Shown piece after piece: positions 50,009 through 58,732 of a stretch of 64,000 bases of DNA (positions are counted from its first letter, which is position 1; the number at the start of each line of letters is the position of its first letter). The notes under the pieces are model-generated. The model was given only the letters and a program-made list of their open reading frames with translations, ran no database searches and was not told where the DNA came from. The position numbers and the translations under genes were made by a program. This stretch comes from Kribbella caucasensis (GTDB taxonomy: Bacteria; Actinomycetota; Actinomycetes; Propionibacteriales; Kribbellaceae). Location of the stretch: the NCBI RefSeq assembly GCF_004361855.1, contig NZ_SNWQ01000006.1, positions 124,001 to 188,000 of the forward strand, given 5' to 3'.

Positions 50009-51138
50009 TGACAGTTCGTACGCCGACGGCCGTTGCGCCGTCCCCGCCGGGGAGGATCGGCAGCAGTATTCCCGCGAAGGAACTGCTGTCCTATCTCGAC
50101 GTGCTCGGGAGCTGGCGGGATCGGCGTAAGGCGGAGCTGGACGAGCTCGACCAGGCCGCTCTGACCGCGGATGACGCGGACGCGCTCAGTGCCGATGTCG
50201 TCCTCAGCATGGCGGTCTGGAAGGCGGTCTCCGACCGGTACGAGCTGATCCTGCTCACCTGGGACTCCGGCCGCGTCGGCCCGACCGAGACCGAGCGGAT
50301 CTCCACCCTGATCTGGGGCGGCCTCGACACCGGCACCACCGGACCGGCCGGATCCCTGGCGGTTTCGTTGCCGGAGGCATGCACCCTGTCGGACGCGCTG
50401 GCCGGGACCCTGCGGGCCAAGCTCGCCCTCGAACCAGGCGACGCCGACCGGGCCGCCCGGCTCCGGCAGCTCCGCGCCCAGGTCGAGCGGATCAACGACC
50501 TGGTCACCCGCGAGCCGGCGAACACCCGCAACCAGGCGATTGCCAACCACCACGACCTGGACCGCCGCGTCACCGACGCGACCGCCAAGAACAAACGGGG
50601 TGCCGACATCGGCGGCCTGATCGGCCAGCTGGAAATGGACGCCGCGCGCACCGAGCGAGACCTGATCGTCGGCGCGGCCACTCGCCGTGAACGCGCCGCG
50701 GACGTGGCCAAGGCCCGCAGCCTCCGGACCGATCTCGAGGCGGAGGGCCACGCGGTACGGGCGCTGGCGGATCGTTGTGTCGCGGCGGTCACCCCAGCGC
50801 CGCGGCTCGGGGTACCGGACGTCACCGCGCTTGGGGCGGTGCCGAACACGCCGGCCGAACTGGAGAAGTACCTCACCCGGCTGGACGCGGTACGGCGTGC
50901 GCTGAGCCAGGCGCAGTCGGCGTACTCGGCCGCGCTCGCGCGGCGGGACGAAATGGCAGCCCTACTCGACGCCTACCAGGTGAAGGCCGCCGGCGTAGTG
51001 CGGTCCGAGCCGATCAAGAACGACCTGGCCGAGCTGTACCGACGCGGCCGCGAGACGCTCGACACCGAACCAGTCGACCTGGTCAGACTCGGTGCACTCG
51101 TGGCGGCATACCAGAGCTACCTTCGAGAGGCGAGATGA
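50008..51138 (+). CDS. Coiled-coil protein of the PknG operon, unknown function
   Basis: 376 residues, start AGGAGCTGATG. Mainly long helices with heptad character (SYLDVLGSWRDRRKAELDELDQAAL; RLRQLRAQVERINDLVTREPANTRNQAIANHHDLDRRVTDA; ARTERDLIVGAATRRERAADVAKARSLRTDLEAEG). No signal peptide, membrane segment or catalytic motif is seen. It lies between the GlnH-like and PknG genes, where mycobacteria have nothing, so it may be an added scaffold or adaptor. Confidence 0.75.
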   Translation: MTVRTPTAVAPSPPGRIGSSIPAKELLSYLDVLGSWRDRRKAELDELDQAALTADDADALSADVVLSMAVWKAVSDRYELILLTWDSGRVGPTETERISTLIWGGLDTGTTGPAGSLAVSLPEACTLSDALAGTLRAKLALEPGDADRAARLRQLRAQVERINDLVTREPANTRNQAIANHHDLDRRVTDATAKNKRGADIGGLIGQLEMDAARTERDLIVGAATRRERAADVAKARSLRTDLEAEGHAVRALADRCVAAVTPAPRLGVPDVTALGAVPNTPAELEKYLTRLDAVRRALSQAQSAYSAALARRDEMAALLDAYQVKAAGVVRSEPIKNDLAELYRRGRETLDTEPVDLVRLGALVAAYQSYLREAR

Positions 51139-53489
51139 CGACGACCATCGCCTGTACCCAGCCGGGGTGCACCGGCACGATCATGGACGGCTACTGCGAC
51201 GTGTGCGGATCCCCCGCAACCGCCTCGGCAGCCTCTGCCCCTGCCGCCGCCGGCGCACCGGGGGCCTGCGCCCAGCCGGGATGCTCCGGCACGATCGTGG
51301 ACGGCTACTGCGATGTCTGCGGCTCCCCCGGCGCGTCCGGCTCCGCCGCAGCCGCCGCAGCCGCCGCGGAGCCGATCAGCTCGCCCTCCACGGTCTCCCG
51401 CGCGTCCAACCGGCTCGCCTCCACCCCACTCGGCTCTGCTCGGGCCGCGGCCGCCGGGTCCAAACTGACCAGACGACTCGGTACGTCGTCCACCCGGCTG
51501 CGCGGGGCTCGCCTGGGTGCCGGACTGACCAACGTGCCGCCGATCCCCGCGATCGACGCGAGCAAGGCGATCCTGCAGAACCCGATGGTGCCGGAGGACC
51601 GCCGCAACTGCCCGAACTGCGGTAACGCGGTCGGCCGGTCCCGTGGCGACCAGCCGGGCCGGACCGACGGGTTCTGCCCGAAGTGCCGCAGCCCGTACTC
51701 GTTCTCGCCCAAGCTGAAGGCCGGTGACCTGGTCGGCGGGCAGTACGAGGTGGCCGGCTGCCTCGCGCACGGCGGTTTCGGCTGGATCTACATGGCCCGG
51801 GACAAGAACGTGTCCAACCGCTGGGTGGTGCTGAAGGGCCTGCTGAACTCCGAGGACCCGGACGCCGTCGCGGCCGCGATCGCCGAGCAGCAGTTCCTGG
51901 CCCGGGTCGAGCACCCGCTGATCGTGGAGATCTACAACTTCGTCACCCACGAGGGCGCCGGCTACATCGTGATGGAGTACGTCGGCGGCACCTCGCTGAA
52001 GACGCTGCTCAAGAAGCGGATGGAGGCAGCCGGCGGCAAGTACGACGCGCTGCCGATCGACCAGGCGATCGCCTACATCCTGGAGATCCTGCCGGCCTTC
52101 TCCTACCTGCACGACATGGGCCTGGTGTACTGCGACTTCAAGCCGGACAACATCATCCAGGTCGGCGACGCGGTCAAGCTGATCGACATGGGCGGCGTCC
52201 GGCGGATCGACGACATGGACTCCGCGATCTACGGCACGGTCGGCTACCAGGCCCCGGAGGTCCCCGAGGTCGGTACGTCGATCGCGTCCGACATCTACAC
52301 CCTCGGCCGTACCCTGACCGTGCTGGCGATGGAGTTCCGCGGCTACCAGTCGACGTACCTGTCCTCGTTGCCGCCGGTCGCCGACGTACCGCTGTTCCAG
52401 CAGTTCGACTCGGTCTACCGGTTGCTGCTGAAGGCGTGTGCGAAGGATCCGGCCGACCGGTTCGTCTCGGCCGACGAGCTCCGCGTCCAGCTGCTCGGCG
52501 TACTGCGTGAGGTGGTCGCCGCCCGGCAGGGACCCGGAGCGGCGCAGCACTCGACGTCGTCGCTGCTGTTCGGCAGCCCCGGTGACCGGGCCGGCGGGCT
52601 CGGGCATACCGCGCCGGCCTGGCAGCAGCTGCCCTCGTTGCTGCCCGACGACAGCGACAAGATGGCCGGCTGGCTGAAGACCGTGAGCGTGCCCGACCCG
52701 GCCAAGCGGCTTGAGCTGGTCGCGAACGCACCCGAGTCGTCGGCGCAGGTGTTGCTGGAGATCGCGCAGGCCGCGCTGGAGGCCGGCGAGTACGGCATGG
52801 TCGACACCGCGGTGTCCGACCTGCTCGCCGCCGACCCGTGGGAGTGGCGCGCGATCTGGATGTCCGGACTGGTCGCACTGGCCCGCGATGACTCACGGAG
52901 CGCGCAGTCGGCGTTCAACGCGGTCTACGGCCAGGTCCCGGGTGAGCTGGCGCCCAAGCTGGCGCTGGCCGTGTCCTGTGAGCTCAGCGGCGAGCACGAC
53001 GTTGCCGAGGGCCTCTACCTGACCTGTGCCCGGACCGACGCGAACTACATCGCCCCGTCCGCCTTCGGGCTGGCCACGATCCGCTCGAACCGCGGCGACC
53101 TGGACGGAGCGGTCGCCGCGCTCGACCTGGTCCCGCAGACCAGCGGCGCGTACATCCGGGCCCGCCGGACGCGAGCCGGTCTGCTGGCAGGATCAGGTCG
53201 TGGGCTCGCCGCTTTGGCCGAGGCCATGAACAGTGTCGATGCCCTGACGATCGACCCGGTGGACCGGGCGAACCTGTCCGCGAGCGTGTTCCGGACCGCC
53301 CTGGACGAAGTACTCGCCAGCGGCCCGGATCCGCAGCTGCGGATCTCCGGGAGGCCCGCGACCGAGCCGGAACTGCGGGACGGCCTGGAGGCGGCCTACC
53401 GTGAACTGGCCGGCCACGCCCGTGGCCGGGAGGAACGGATCGCCCTGGTCGACCTGGCCAACGAGGTTCGAGGATGGACGTTGCGATGA
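51135..53489 (+). CDS. pknG: Serine/threonine protein kinase PknG
   Basis: 784 residues, ATGA overlap. Two N-terminal zinc-knuckle copies (C.QPGC.GTI.DGYCDVCGSP, about 7-26 and 44-63), an Ala/Ser linker, the rubredoxin-like pair CPNCGNAVG...CPKCRSPYSF (about 157-190), the kinase (about 200-460; VVLKG Lys about 229, CDFKPDN Asp about 332, IDMGG in place of DFG, YGTVGYQAPE) and a TPR domain (about 510-784). Mycobacterium PknG has the rubredoxin-kinase-TPR order and regulates glutamate metabolism through GarA; the tandem zinc knuckles are extra. It is soluble, so signals should come through the GlnH/GlnX pair. Confidence 0.95.
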   Translation: MTTTIACTQPGCTGTIMDGYCDVCGSPATASAASAPAAAGAPGACAQPGCSGTIVDGYCDVCGSPGASGSAAAAAAAAEPISSPSTVSRASNRLASTPLGSARAAAAGSKLTRRLGTSSTRLRGARLGAGLTNVPPIPAIDASKAILQNPMVPEDRRNCPNCGNAVGRSRGDQPGRTDGFCPKCRSPYSFSPKLKAGDLVGGQYEVAGCLAHGGFGWIYMARDKNVSNRWVVLKGLLNSEDPDAVAAAIAEQQFLARVEHPLIVEIYNFVTHEGAGYIVMEYVGGTSLKTLLKKRMEAAGGKYDALPIDQAIAYILEILPAFSYLHDMGLVYCDFKPDNIIQVGDAVKLIDMGGVRRIDDMDSAIYGTVGYQAPEVPEVGTSIASDIYTLGRTLTVLAMEFRGYQSTYLSSLPPVADVPLFQQFDSVYRLLLKACAKDPADRFVSADELRVQLLGVLREVVAARQGPGAAQHSTSSLLFGSPGDRAGGLGHTAPAWQQLPSLLPDDSDKMAGWLKTVSVPDPAKRLELVANAPESSAQVLLEIAQAALEAGEYGMVDTAVSDLLAADPWEWRAIWMSGLVALARDDSRSAQSAFNAVYGQVPGELAPKLALAVSCELSGEHDVAEGLYLTCARTDANYIAPSAFGLATIRSNRGDLDGAVAALDLVPQTSGAYIRARRTRAGLLAGSGRGLAALAEAMNSVDALTIDPVDRANLSASVFRTALDEVLASGPDPQLRISGRPATEPELRDGLEAAYRELAGHARGREERIALVDLANEVRGWTLR

Positions 53490-54556
53490 CGAGTACGACC
53501 CGGACGGTCTGCCCCAGCTGCGGTGGACCGATCGCCGACGCCGACCGCTTCTGCGAGGCATGCGGCGCGGAACTGCAACCGGCAGGACCGAGCACGCCCG
53601 CCCTTGACACGGACACCGAGCCGACCATCGAGCTGAACCCGGCTGCCGGTTTGAACCCGGCGGCCGCGGTGGTGCCCGGGCCGTGCCAGTCCTGCGGCGG
53701 CACGATCGGCGCCGAAGGCTACTGCGAGACCTGTGGCGCGAAGGCGGTCAAGCTACGCGACCACTTCACCGAGCAGCCGGCGCCCTGGGTGGCCGCCGTG
53801 TGCGACCGCGGGATCCGGCACAGCCGCAACGAGGACGCCGTGGCGATCGCGGCCGACCCCGAGCCGGGGACCCGGGCCCTGCTCGTGGTGTGCGACGGGG
53901 TCAGCTCGTCGCTGGATTCCGACGTGGCCAGCCTTGCCGCCGCGCGGGCCGCGCGCGACGTACTGGTTGCCGGTCGTGCGCAAGGGATGGGGACCGAGTC
54001 GTCGCGGGTGGCTGCGGTCGTCGCGCGGATGAAGGCGGCTGCGGATGCGGCCAACGACGCGGTCCTGGAGAACACCAGTCCGGACAGCCCGAACCCGGCG
54101 TCCTGCACGTTCGTGGCCACTGTGCTGGAGGACGGGTTGCTGGTGGCCGGTGTCGTGGGCGACAGTCGGGCGTACTGGTTCCCGGACAACGCGGAGGCCA
54201 TGGCGTTGACCGTGGACGACTCGTGGGCGGCCGAGTTGATCGCCACCGGCGTACCGCGGCACGAGGCCGAGACGGGTCCGCAGGCGCACGCGATCACCCG
54301 CTGGCTGGGCAAGGACGCGCCTGACCACACACCGCGAACCACCGTCCTGAACGACGTGACCGGTCCGGGCTGGCTGCTGGTCTGCTCCGACGGTCTGTGG
54401 AACTACTGCTCCGAGGCGGCACCGCTGGCAGACCTCGTCCGTCAGACCGCCGCGGCCCACGGTGGCGAGCCGTTGGCCATCTCATCCGCTCTGGTCGACT
54501 GGGCCAACGCCCAGGGCGGCCAGGACAACATCACCGTCGCGCTGGCGCGACTCTAG
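53486..54556 (+). CDS. PP2C-family protein phosphatase with zinc ribbons
   Basis: 356 residues, ATGA overlap. Two ribbons (CPSCGGPIADADRFCEACG; CQSCGGTIGAEGYCETCG) precede a PP2C domain (about 100-356): CDRGIRHSRNEDAV, LLVVCDGVSSS, VVGDSRAYWF, LLVCSDGLWNYC and GGQDNITVAL, with the metal-binding Asp residues intact. It should remove phosphate from PknG substrates or from PknG. The ribbons mirror those of PknG and the FHA protein, suggesting common binding partners. Confidence 0.92.
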   Translation: MTSTTRTVCPSCGGPIADADRFCEACGAELQPAGPSTPALDTDTEPTIELNPAAGLNPAAAVVPGPCQSCGGTIGAEGYCETCGAKAVKLRDHFTEQPAPWVAAVCDRGIRHSRNEDAVAIAADPEPGTRALLVVCDGVSSSLDSDVASLAAARAARDVLVAGRAQGMGTESSRVAAVVARMKAAADAANDAVLENTSPDSPNPASCTFVATVLEDGLLVAGVVGDSRAYWFPDNAEAMALTVDDSWAAELIATGVPRHEAETGPQAHAITRWLGKDAPDHTPRTTVLNDVTGPGWLLVCSDGLWNYCSEAAPLADLVRQTAAAHGGEPLAISSALVDWANAQGGQDNITVALARL

Positions 54557-54587
54557 TCACACCGCCACATCGAAAGGGACACCCAAG

Positions 54588-55865
54588 ATGGCCGAGTTCA
54601 CCGCCTCCGTCTACCAGAACGAGTTCCTGCCCGACGGCGGTACCGACGTGCACGCGATCGTGACGGTCAACTGCACCGGCGCGGGCGCGGCCGGTTCGTC
54701 CGCCGGTGACGAGGCCGGCGAGATCATCATCGTCGACACCTCCGGCTCGATGGGCGCCGACGGGGTCCGCGCCGCCGCGTACGCCGCGCAGACCGCGCTG
54801 GACCAGATCCTCGACGGGGTCTGGTTCGCGGTGATCTCCGGGAACGACCGGGCCCAGCTCGCGTTCCCGGCGTCGCCCGAGCCGGTGATGGTGCGGATGG
54901 ACCAGTTCACCCGGCAGGCCGCGAAGGACGCGGTGGCCCGGTTCTACGCCGACGGCGGGACCGCGATGGGGACCTGGCTGCGGCTCGCGGCCCGGGTGTT
55001 CGCGACCGTGCCGTCGCTGACCCAGAAGCACGCGATCCTGCTCACCGACGGCGAGAACCAGCACGAGTCGCCCGAGGTGCTGACGGCAACGATCGAGGCC
55101 GTCACGGGCCAGTTCCAGTGCGACTGCCGCGGCGTCGGCGTGGCCTGGCAGGTCGAGGAGGTCCGCCGGATCGCGACCGCGCTGCTCGGCACCGTCGACA
55201 TCATCCCGGCCCCGGACCAGTTGGCGGCCGAGTTCTCGAAGCTGATCCGGCAGGCGATGAGCAAGGGGGTCGCCTCGGCGGACATGCGGGTCTGGGCTCC
55301 GCAGGGCGCACAGGTGCTGTTCGTTCGACAGGTCGCCCCGACGGTCGATGATCTGACCGCCCGGCGTACCGAGGTGAACCCGCTGACCGGCTCGTACCCG
55401 ACCGGCTCGTGGGGTGACGAGTCGCGCGACTACCACGTCGCCGTACGGCTGGCCGCGAAGGGGATCGGCCAGGAGCAGCTCGCCGCCCGGGTCCAGCTGG
55501 CGATCGGCGACCAGGTCGTCGCGCAGGGTCTGGTCAAGGCGCTGTGGTCCGCGGACGAGGCGCTGACCACCCGGATCAGCCCGGAGGTCGCGCACTACAC
55601 CGGCCAGACCGAGCTGGCCAACGCGATCCAGGAAGGCCTGGCCGCGAAGGCCGCCGGCGACACCGCGACCGCGACCACCAAGCTCGGCCGGGCCGTCCAG
55701 CTCGCCGCCGCGACCGGTAACGAGGAGGCCACCTCGCGGCTGCGTAAGGTGGTCGACATCGACAACCAGGAGACCGGCACCGTGCGGTTGAAGCGCAGCG
55801 TCGAGAAGGCCGACGAGATGGCGCTGGACACGGCCTCCACCAAGACCACCCGGGTGAAGAAATGA
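54588..55865 (+). CDS. Von Willebrand A domain protein (TerY-like)
   Basis: 425 residues; 31-base gap from the phosphatase. N-terminal beta segment (1-45), vWA domain (about 46-220) with an intact MIDAS: DTSGSMG, Thr of DGGTAMG and DGENQH; the C-terminal half (about 225-425) is a beta/helical region ending in a Lys-rich tail. vWA proteins next to a PP2C and a kinase form the TerY-P triad in tellurite/stress loci; this gene set matches that idea. No signal peptide, so it is cytoplasmic. Confidence 0.9.
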   Translation: MAEFTASVYQNEFLPDGGTDVHAIVTVNCTGAGAAGSSAGDEAGEIIIVDTSGSMGADGVRAAAYAAQTALDQILDGVWFAVISGNDRAQLAFPASPEPVMVRMDQFTRQAAKDAVARFYADGGTAMGTWLRLAARVFATVPSLTQKHAILLTDGENQHESPEVLTATIEAVTGQFQCDCRGVGVAWQVEEVRRIATALLGTVDIIPAPDQLAAEFSKLIRQAMSKGVASADMRVWAPQGAQVLFVRQVAPTVDDLTARRTEVNPLTGSYPTGSWGDESRDYHVAVRLAAKGIGQEQLAARVQLAIGDQVVAQGLVKALWSADEALTTRISPEVAHYTGQTELANAIQEGLAAKAAGDTATATTKLGRAVQLAAATGNEEATSRLRKVVDIDNQETGTVRLKRSVEKADEMALDTASTKTTRVKK

Positions 55866-56572
55866 CAGCAGCCACCTGTCCGAGCGGGCATCCGTCCGTC
55901 TCCGCCGACTACTGCGACGTCTGCGGCCTGCCGATCGGGGCGGCCGCAACGCCCGCCGCCGCCTCGATACCCACGCCCGCCGTCGCCGCCCCCGCGCCTG
56001 CTCTGCAGGCTTGTCCGAACTGCTCGGAATCGGCGACCGCTGACGCCTTGTTCTGCGAGAGCTGCGGCTACGACTTCACCACCGGCACCATGCCGCGCCC
56101 GGCGTCCCCCCTCGACCTCAGTACGCCGCCGCCCGTCTCCCCCGCACCCCCGCTGACCGCCGACTGGGTGGTCGAGCGCTGGGTCGACCCCGACTGGTAC
56201 GCGGTCCAGCAGAGCGACGATCCATGCCCGTCCCCAGGTCTGCCGGTCGTCGTCCCGATCACCGCGAAGAGCGTCCTGGTCGGCCGCCCGTCCAAGAGCC
56301 GCGGCATCAGCCCCGAGATCGACTGCGGCGACGACACCGGCGTCAGCCGTCGCCAGGCCCAGCTCACCACCGACGGCCAGCGCTGGTGGGTCGAAGACCT
56401 CCAGTCCTCCAACGGCACCTACGTCGCCCCGTCCTCGTCGCCCCTCCCCGAAGACCCCATCCCACCGGGCCAACGCCGCGAACTCAACGAGGACGACCGC
56501 ATCTACGTAGGCGCCTGGACCCGCCTCGTAGTCCGCAAGGCAACCCCCGAAGAACAAGCCGGCCAAGCCTGA
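55862..56572 (+). CDS. Zinc-ribbon and FHA domain protein
   Basis: 236 residues, ATGA overlap. Two Cys4 ribbons (CPSGHPSVSADYCDVCG; CPNCSESATADALFCESCG) and a Pro/Ala linker precede a C-terminal FHA domain (about 120-230): VLVGRPSKSRGISPEID, GVSRRQAQL and SSNGTYV carry the phosphothreonine-binding Arg, Ser and Asn. It is the likely phospho-reader or substrate of PknG, as GarA is in mycobacteria, but it lacks GarA's N-terminal ETT-type phosphorylation segment. Confidence 0.9.
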   Translation: MTAATCPSGHPSVSADYCDVCGLPIGAAATPAAASIPTPAVAAPAPALQACPNCSESATADALFCESCGYDFTTGTMPRPASPLDLSTPPPVSPAPPLTADWVVERWVDPDWYAVQQSDDPCPSPGLPVVVPITAKSVLVGRPSKSRGISPEIDCGDDTGVSRRQAQLTTDGQRWWVEDLQSSNGTYVAPSSSPLPEDPIPPGQRRELNEDDRIYVGAWTRLVVRKATPEEQAGQA

Positions 56573-56631
56573 ACAACCTGGACTTACGTTCTTCTTAGTC
56601 AAGGTTATTGATGAACCTGGGCTAAAGGACG

Positions 56632-56666
56632 CGGGGCAGCCTAGTCGGCTGCAAGCAAGCCCCGCC
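56632..56666 (+). terminator. Cruciform terminator-like hairpin after the PknG operon
   Basis: GCGGGGC (56632-56638) pairs with GCCCCGC (56660-56666), enclosing AGCC/GGCT (56639-56650). No T-run follows. It lies 60 bases after the FHA stop codon. Confidence 0.5.
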
Positions 56667-56689
56667 TGCCAGACCGTCCGGGCGGACTG

Positions 56690-56750
56690 GGGAGGGTTTT
56701 CACGGCGACGGGGGAGGGGTTTGCCCCGCAGGGCGACAAAACCCTCCCCG
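56690..56750. repeat. Perfect 12-base inverted repeat with internal hairpin
   Basis: GGGGAGGGTTTT (56690-56701) and AAAACCCTCCCC (56739-56750) are perfect inverses; the loop holds a second stem GGGGTTTGCCCC. The strong A/T-to-G/C patterning and nested form differ from coding DNA nearby. Confidence 0.6.
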
Positions 56751-56890
56751 AACCCCGTGAGACGCGACGTTGACACCGTGGCGGGGAGTGCGGTGGAAGG
56801 GCGGCATGCCAGGACGGCTGCTGGTCGCGATCGCGTGCCCGCAGACAGGGCATCGGGCAGGAAGGCGGGACCGTGACCAGGAAATGGGGA

Positions 56891-56945
56891 GCTGGGACAT
56901 GTAGTGCCGTGTTCAAAGTCCCCGGTTCCTGATCACGGCCCCTGG
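56891..56945. repeat. Diverged third copy of the palindromic repeat
   Basis: GGGACATGTAGTGCCGTGTT and the following CAAAGTCCCCGGTTCCTGAT align with the second part of copies A and B, with a six-base deletion and about a dozen changes. The start of the inner stem is partly lost. Confidence 0.5.
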
Positions 56946-56997
56946 AAGGTGTTCAAGGAATGGGCACAGCGGGCCGCCGACGAGTTCAGGCCCAAAC

Positions 56998-57438
56998 TCA
57001 TACGCGGGTCCAGGCGGGGATTGGGCGGAAGCAGAGGTATTCGATGATCAGGGAGCCGACGACGATGGGGATGGCCCAGGTCCAGGGGTGGTCGGGGATG
57101 CCTACGACCAGGATGGCGGTCCACAGGGCGATCCAGCCGCCGCCGTAGCCGCGCAGGACGCCTCGGTACCAGAGGCCGCCTGGGTTCTCGGCGGCGCGCT
57201 GGCCGAAGTACACGAACAGGTAGGAAGCGATCGAGATCGGCCAGAAGACCCACAGGCCGCCCCAGTCATAGGGGACCATCACCAGCGCGCTCAGGCAGAC
57301 GATCGCGACCGCCCAGTGGTAGGTCTCGCCGGCCCAGGTCAGGCCGCGGCGGCGGAGGGTGAAGACGATCGCGAGCGGTCCGAAGACGACGGCGACGACA
57401 CCGGCCGCGACGTGCAGAATCAGTGCGATGTCGCGCAT
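56998..57438 (-). CDS. Four-helix membrane protein, hypothetical
   Basis: 146 residues. Helices LILHVAAGVVAVVFGPLAIVFTL, YHWAVAIVCLSALVMVPYDWG, LWVFWPISIASYLFVYFG and WIALWTAILVVGIPDHPWTWAIPIVVGSLII. The start of the first helix with HVAAG and the RRRGLTWAGETYHW loop recall DUF2306-type membrane proteins. Function unknown; the gene is monocistronic, ending near the repeat block. Confidence 0.7.
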   Translation of the reverse strand: MRDIALILHVAAGVVAVVFGPLAIVFTLRRRGLTWAGETYHWAVAIVCLSALVMVPYDWGGLWVFWPISIASYLFVYFGQRAAENPGGLWYRGVLRGYGGGWIALWTAILVVGIPDHPWTWAIPIVVGSLIIEYLCFRPIPAWTRV

Positions 57439-57530
57439 CGCCCGCCCCTGAGCCGCCCCGCCCCTGGTCTGCTCCGGTCGCCACCGGAGGTCTCTGACAT
57501 GTCAACGAAGCTTAGGGTTCAAAGGCCCGG

Positions 57531-57575
57531 CCGTCTGCCCTTCAGGAGAAGGTTTTTCTCCCGAAGGGCAAACGG
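57531..57575 (-). terminator. Terminator-like hairpin between GNAT and membrane-protein genes
   Basis: An 18-base left arm (57531-57548, containing TGCCCTTCAGGAG) pairs with 57558-57575 (CTCCCGAAGGGCA), 16 of 18 positions. It lies ten bases after the stop of the GNAT gene; the U-run is missing, as is common in actinomycetes. Confidence 0.65.
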
Positions 57576-57585
57576 CTCACACCGA

Positions 57586-58518
57586 TCAGCTCAGCGGATA
57601 CGTGGCGACCATCCGGACGGCGAAGTTGCGGTAGTGCAGCCGTTCGAAACTCGCCGCCATCGGCTTGTTCGTCAGGTCGGTGTCGGCCCGGATCCGGTCC
57701 GCGCCGGTCTCGACCAACAGGTGGGTGATCTCGGCGAGCAGGTCGTCGCTGTACCGATGACCGCGATGCTCGGCCAGTACGCCGAGGTACCCGACCACCG
57801 GGCCGCCATTGTTCGCCGACGGCATCGCGAACCCGATCAGCTCGCCCGCCTCGTCGTACGCCAGCCGCCACCACGATCGCTCGCCCGGCATCGACTGGTA
57901 GATCTCCAGGTCCGACCGGGCCGCGCCGTCCACGCCGACCCGGGCGACGGCCCGAGCGGTCGCGGCGTCGAGGCTGCCCTCGATCACCCGGCGGAACACG
58001 TCCAGGAAGGCCTCGTCGTCGGCCGGCTCGAACCGCAACCGCGTCGACCTCGCCGGCAGCCCATCGGCCGGCGTCCACTCGTACCGCAGCCGCTCGGTCG
58101 TGTCGGACAACCCGGCCGCGGCCGCCGCCCGGAGTCGGGGCTCCAACGCGGCGACGACGTCCGGCCGATCACGCCAGCCGTTGGGCAGGAAGATGTGGTA
58201 CTCCGGTTCCTCGGCGTCGGCGGGGAACGTCGCCAGGCCGTGCCGGATGAGCTCGGTCCACACCGGTACGGGATCGCCCGAGCCGGCGTCGTACAGGCCG
58301 TCGATGCTGAACGGATGGGGGAACTGCTCCATCCCCCACCAGATGGCGAGGGCGACGATCCGGCCGTCCTCCTCGGCGACCCAACTCCACTCGTGCCGGT
58401 AGGCGCCGGACGCGAGGTAGTCCCGGTAGCGATCGAGGGTGACGGTGTTGACCGATTGGTCGGCGAGCAGGGTGTAGATAGTGTCGAGGTCGGCCTCGAC
58501 AGTCGTACGGATGTTCAC
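57586..58518 (-). CDS. Tandem GNAT N-acetyltransferase
   Basis: 310 residues from GTG 58518 with GGAGG upstream. Two GNAT-like halves: the first (about 1-140; NIRTTVEADLDTIYTLLADQ, WVAEEDGRIVALAIWWG, IFLPNGW) and the second (about 150-310; LRFEPADDEAFLDVFRRV, AYDEAGELIGFAMPSANNGGPVVGYLGVLAEHRGHRYSDDLLAEITHLL) with an acetyl-CoA loop HRGHRYS. Similar enzymes acetylate small molecules or proteins; the substrate is unknown. Confidence 0.85.
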   Translation of the reverse strand: MNIRTTVEADLDTIYTLLADQSVNTVTLDRYRDYLASGAYRHEWSWVAEEDGRIVALAIWWGMEQFPHPFSIDGLYDAGSGDPVPVWTELIRHGLATFPADAEEPEYHIFLPNGWRDRPDVVAALEPRLRAAAAAGLSDTTERLRYEWTPADGLPARSTRLRFEPADDEAFLDVFRRVIEGSLDAATARAVARVGVDGAARSDLEIYQSMPGERSWWRLAYDEAGELIGFAMPSANNGGPVVGYLGVLAEHRGHRYSDDLLAEITHLLVETGADRIRADTDLTNKPMAASFERLHYRNFAVRMVATYPLS

Positions 58519-58732
58519 GAAACCTCCACAAGGAGGCGCGGGATCCGCTCAGTGCGAGCTGTGCGAGCGGACCGGTCGCGCCGGGAAACAAGTCATAGCG
58601 TTCATCGGTCGCTCCTTCCACTCGAGGGGTCTCTCGCTCCCGCAGACCCTAGAGTCGCGCCGAGGTCATTGTCCACCGATTATTCACAGCTGAGATGGTC
58701 AGCTGCCGCCCGGACCGGGAAGCCTCCGCGAC

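Larger units (their letters stand above)
56573..56997. other. Non-coding stretch with nested inverted repeats
   Basis: No gene is supported. It holds a likely operon terminator (56632-56666), a large inverted repeat (56690-56750) and a diverged copy of the 73-base palindromic element (56891-56945). The start (CTGAACAACCTGGAC) also recalls the end of that element. Confidence 0.6.

Noticed and set aside
51117..52607. Long minus-strand open frame opposite pknG
   Set aside because: Shadow of PknG, which has complete kinase motifs.
56641..56916. 91-codon minus-strand frame
   Set aside because: Covers inverted repeats and has a Pro/Arg/Ser-rich make-up; no ribosome-binding site.
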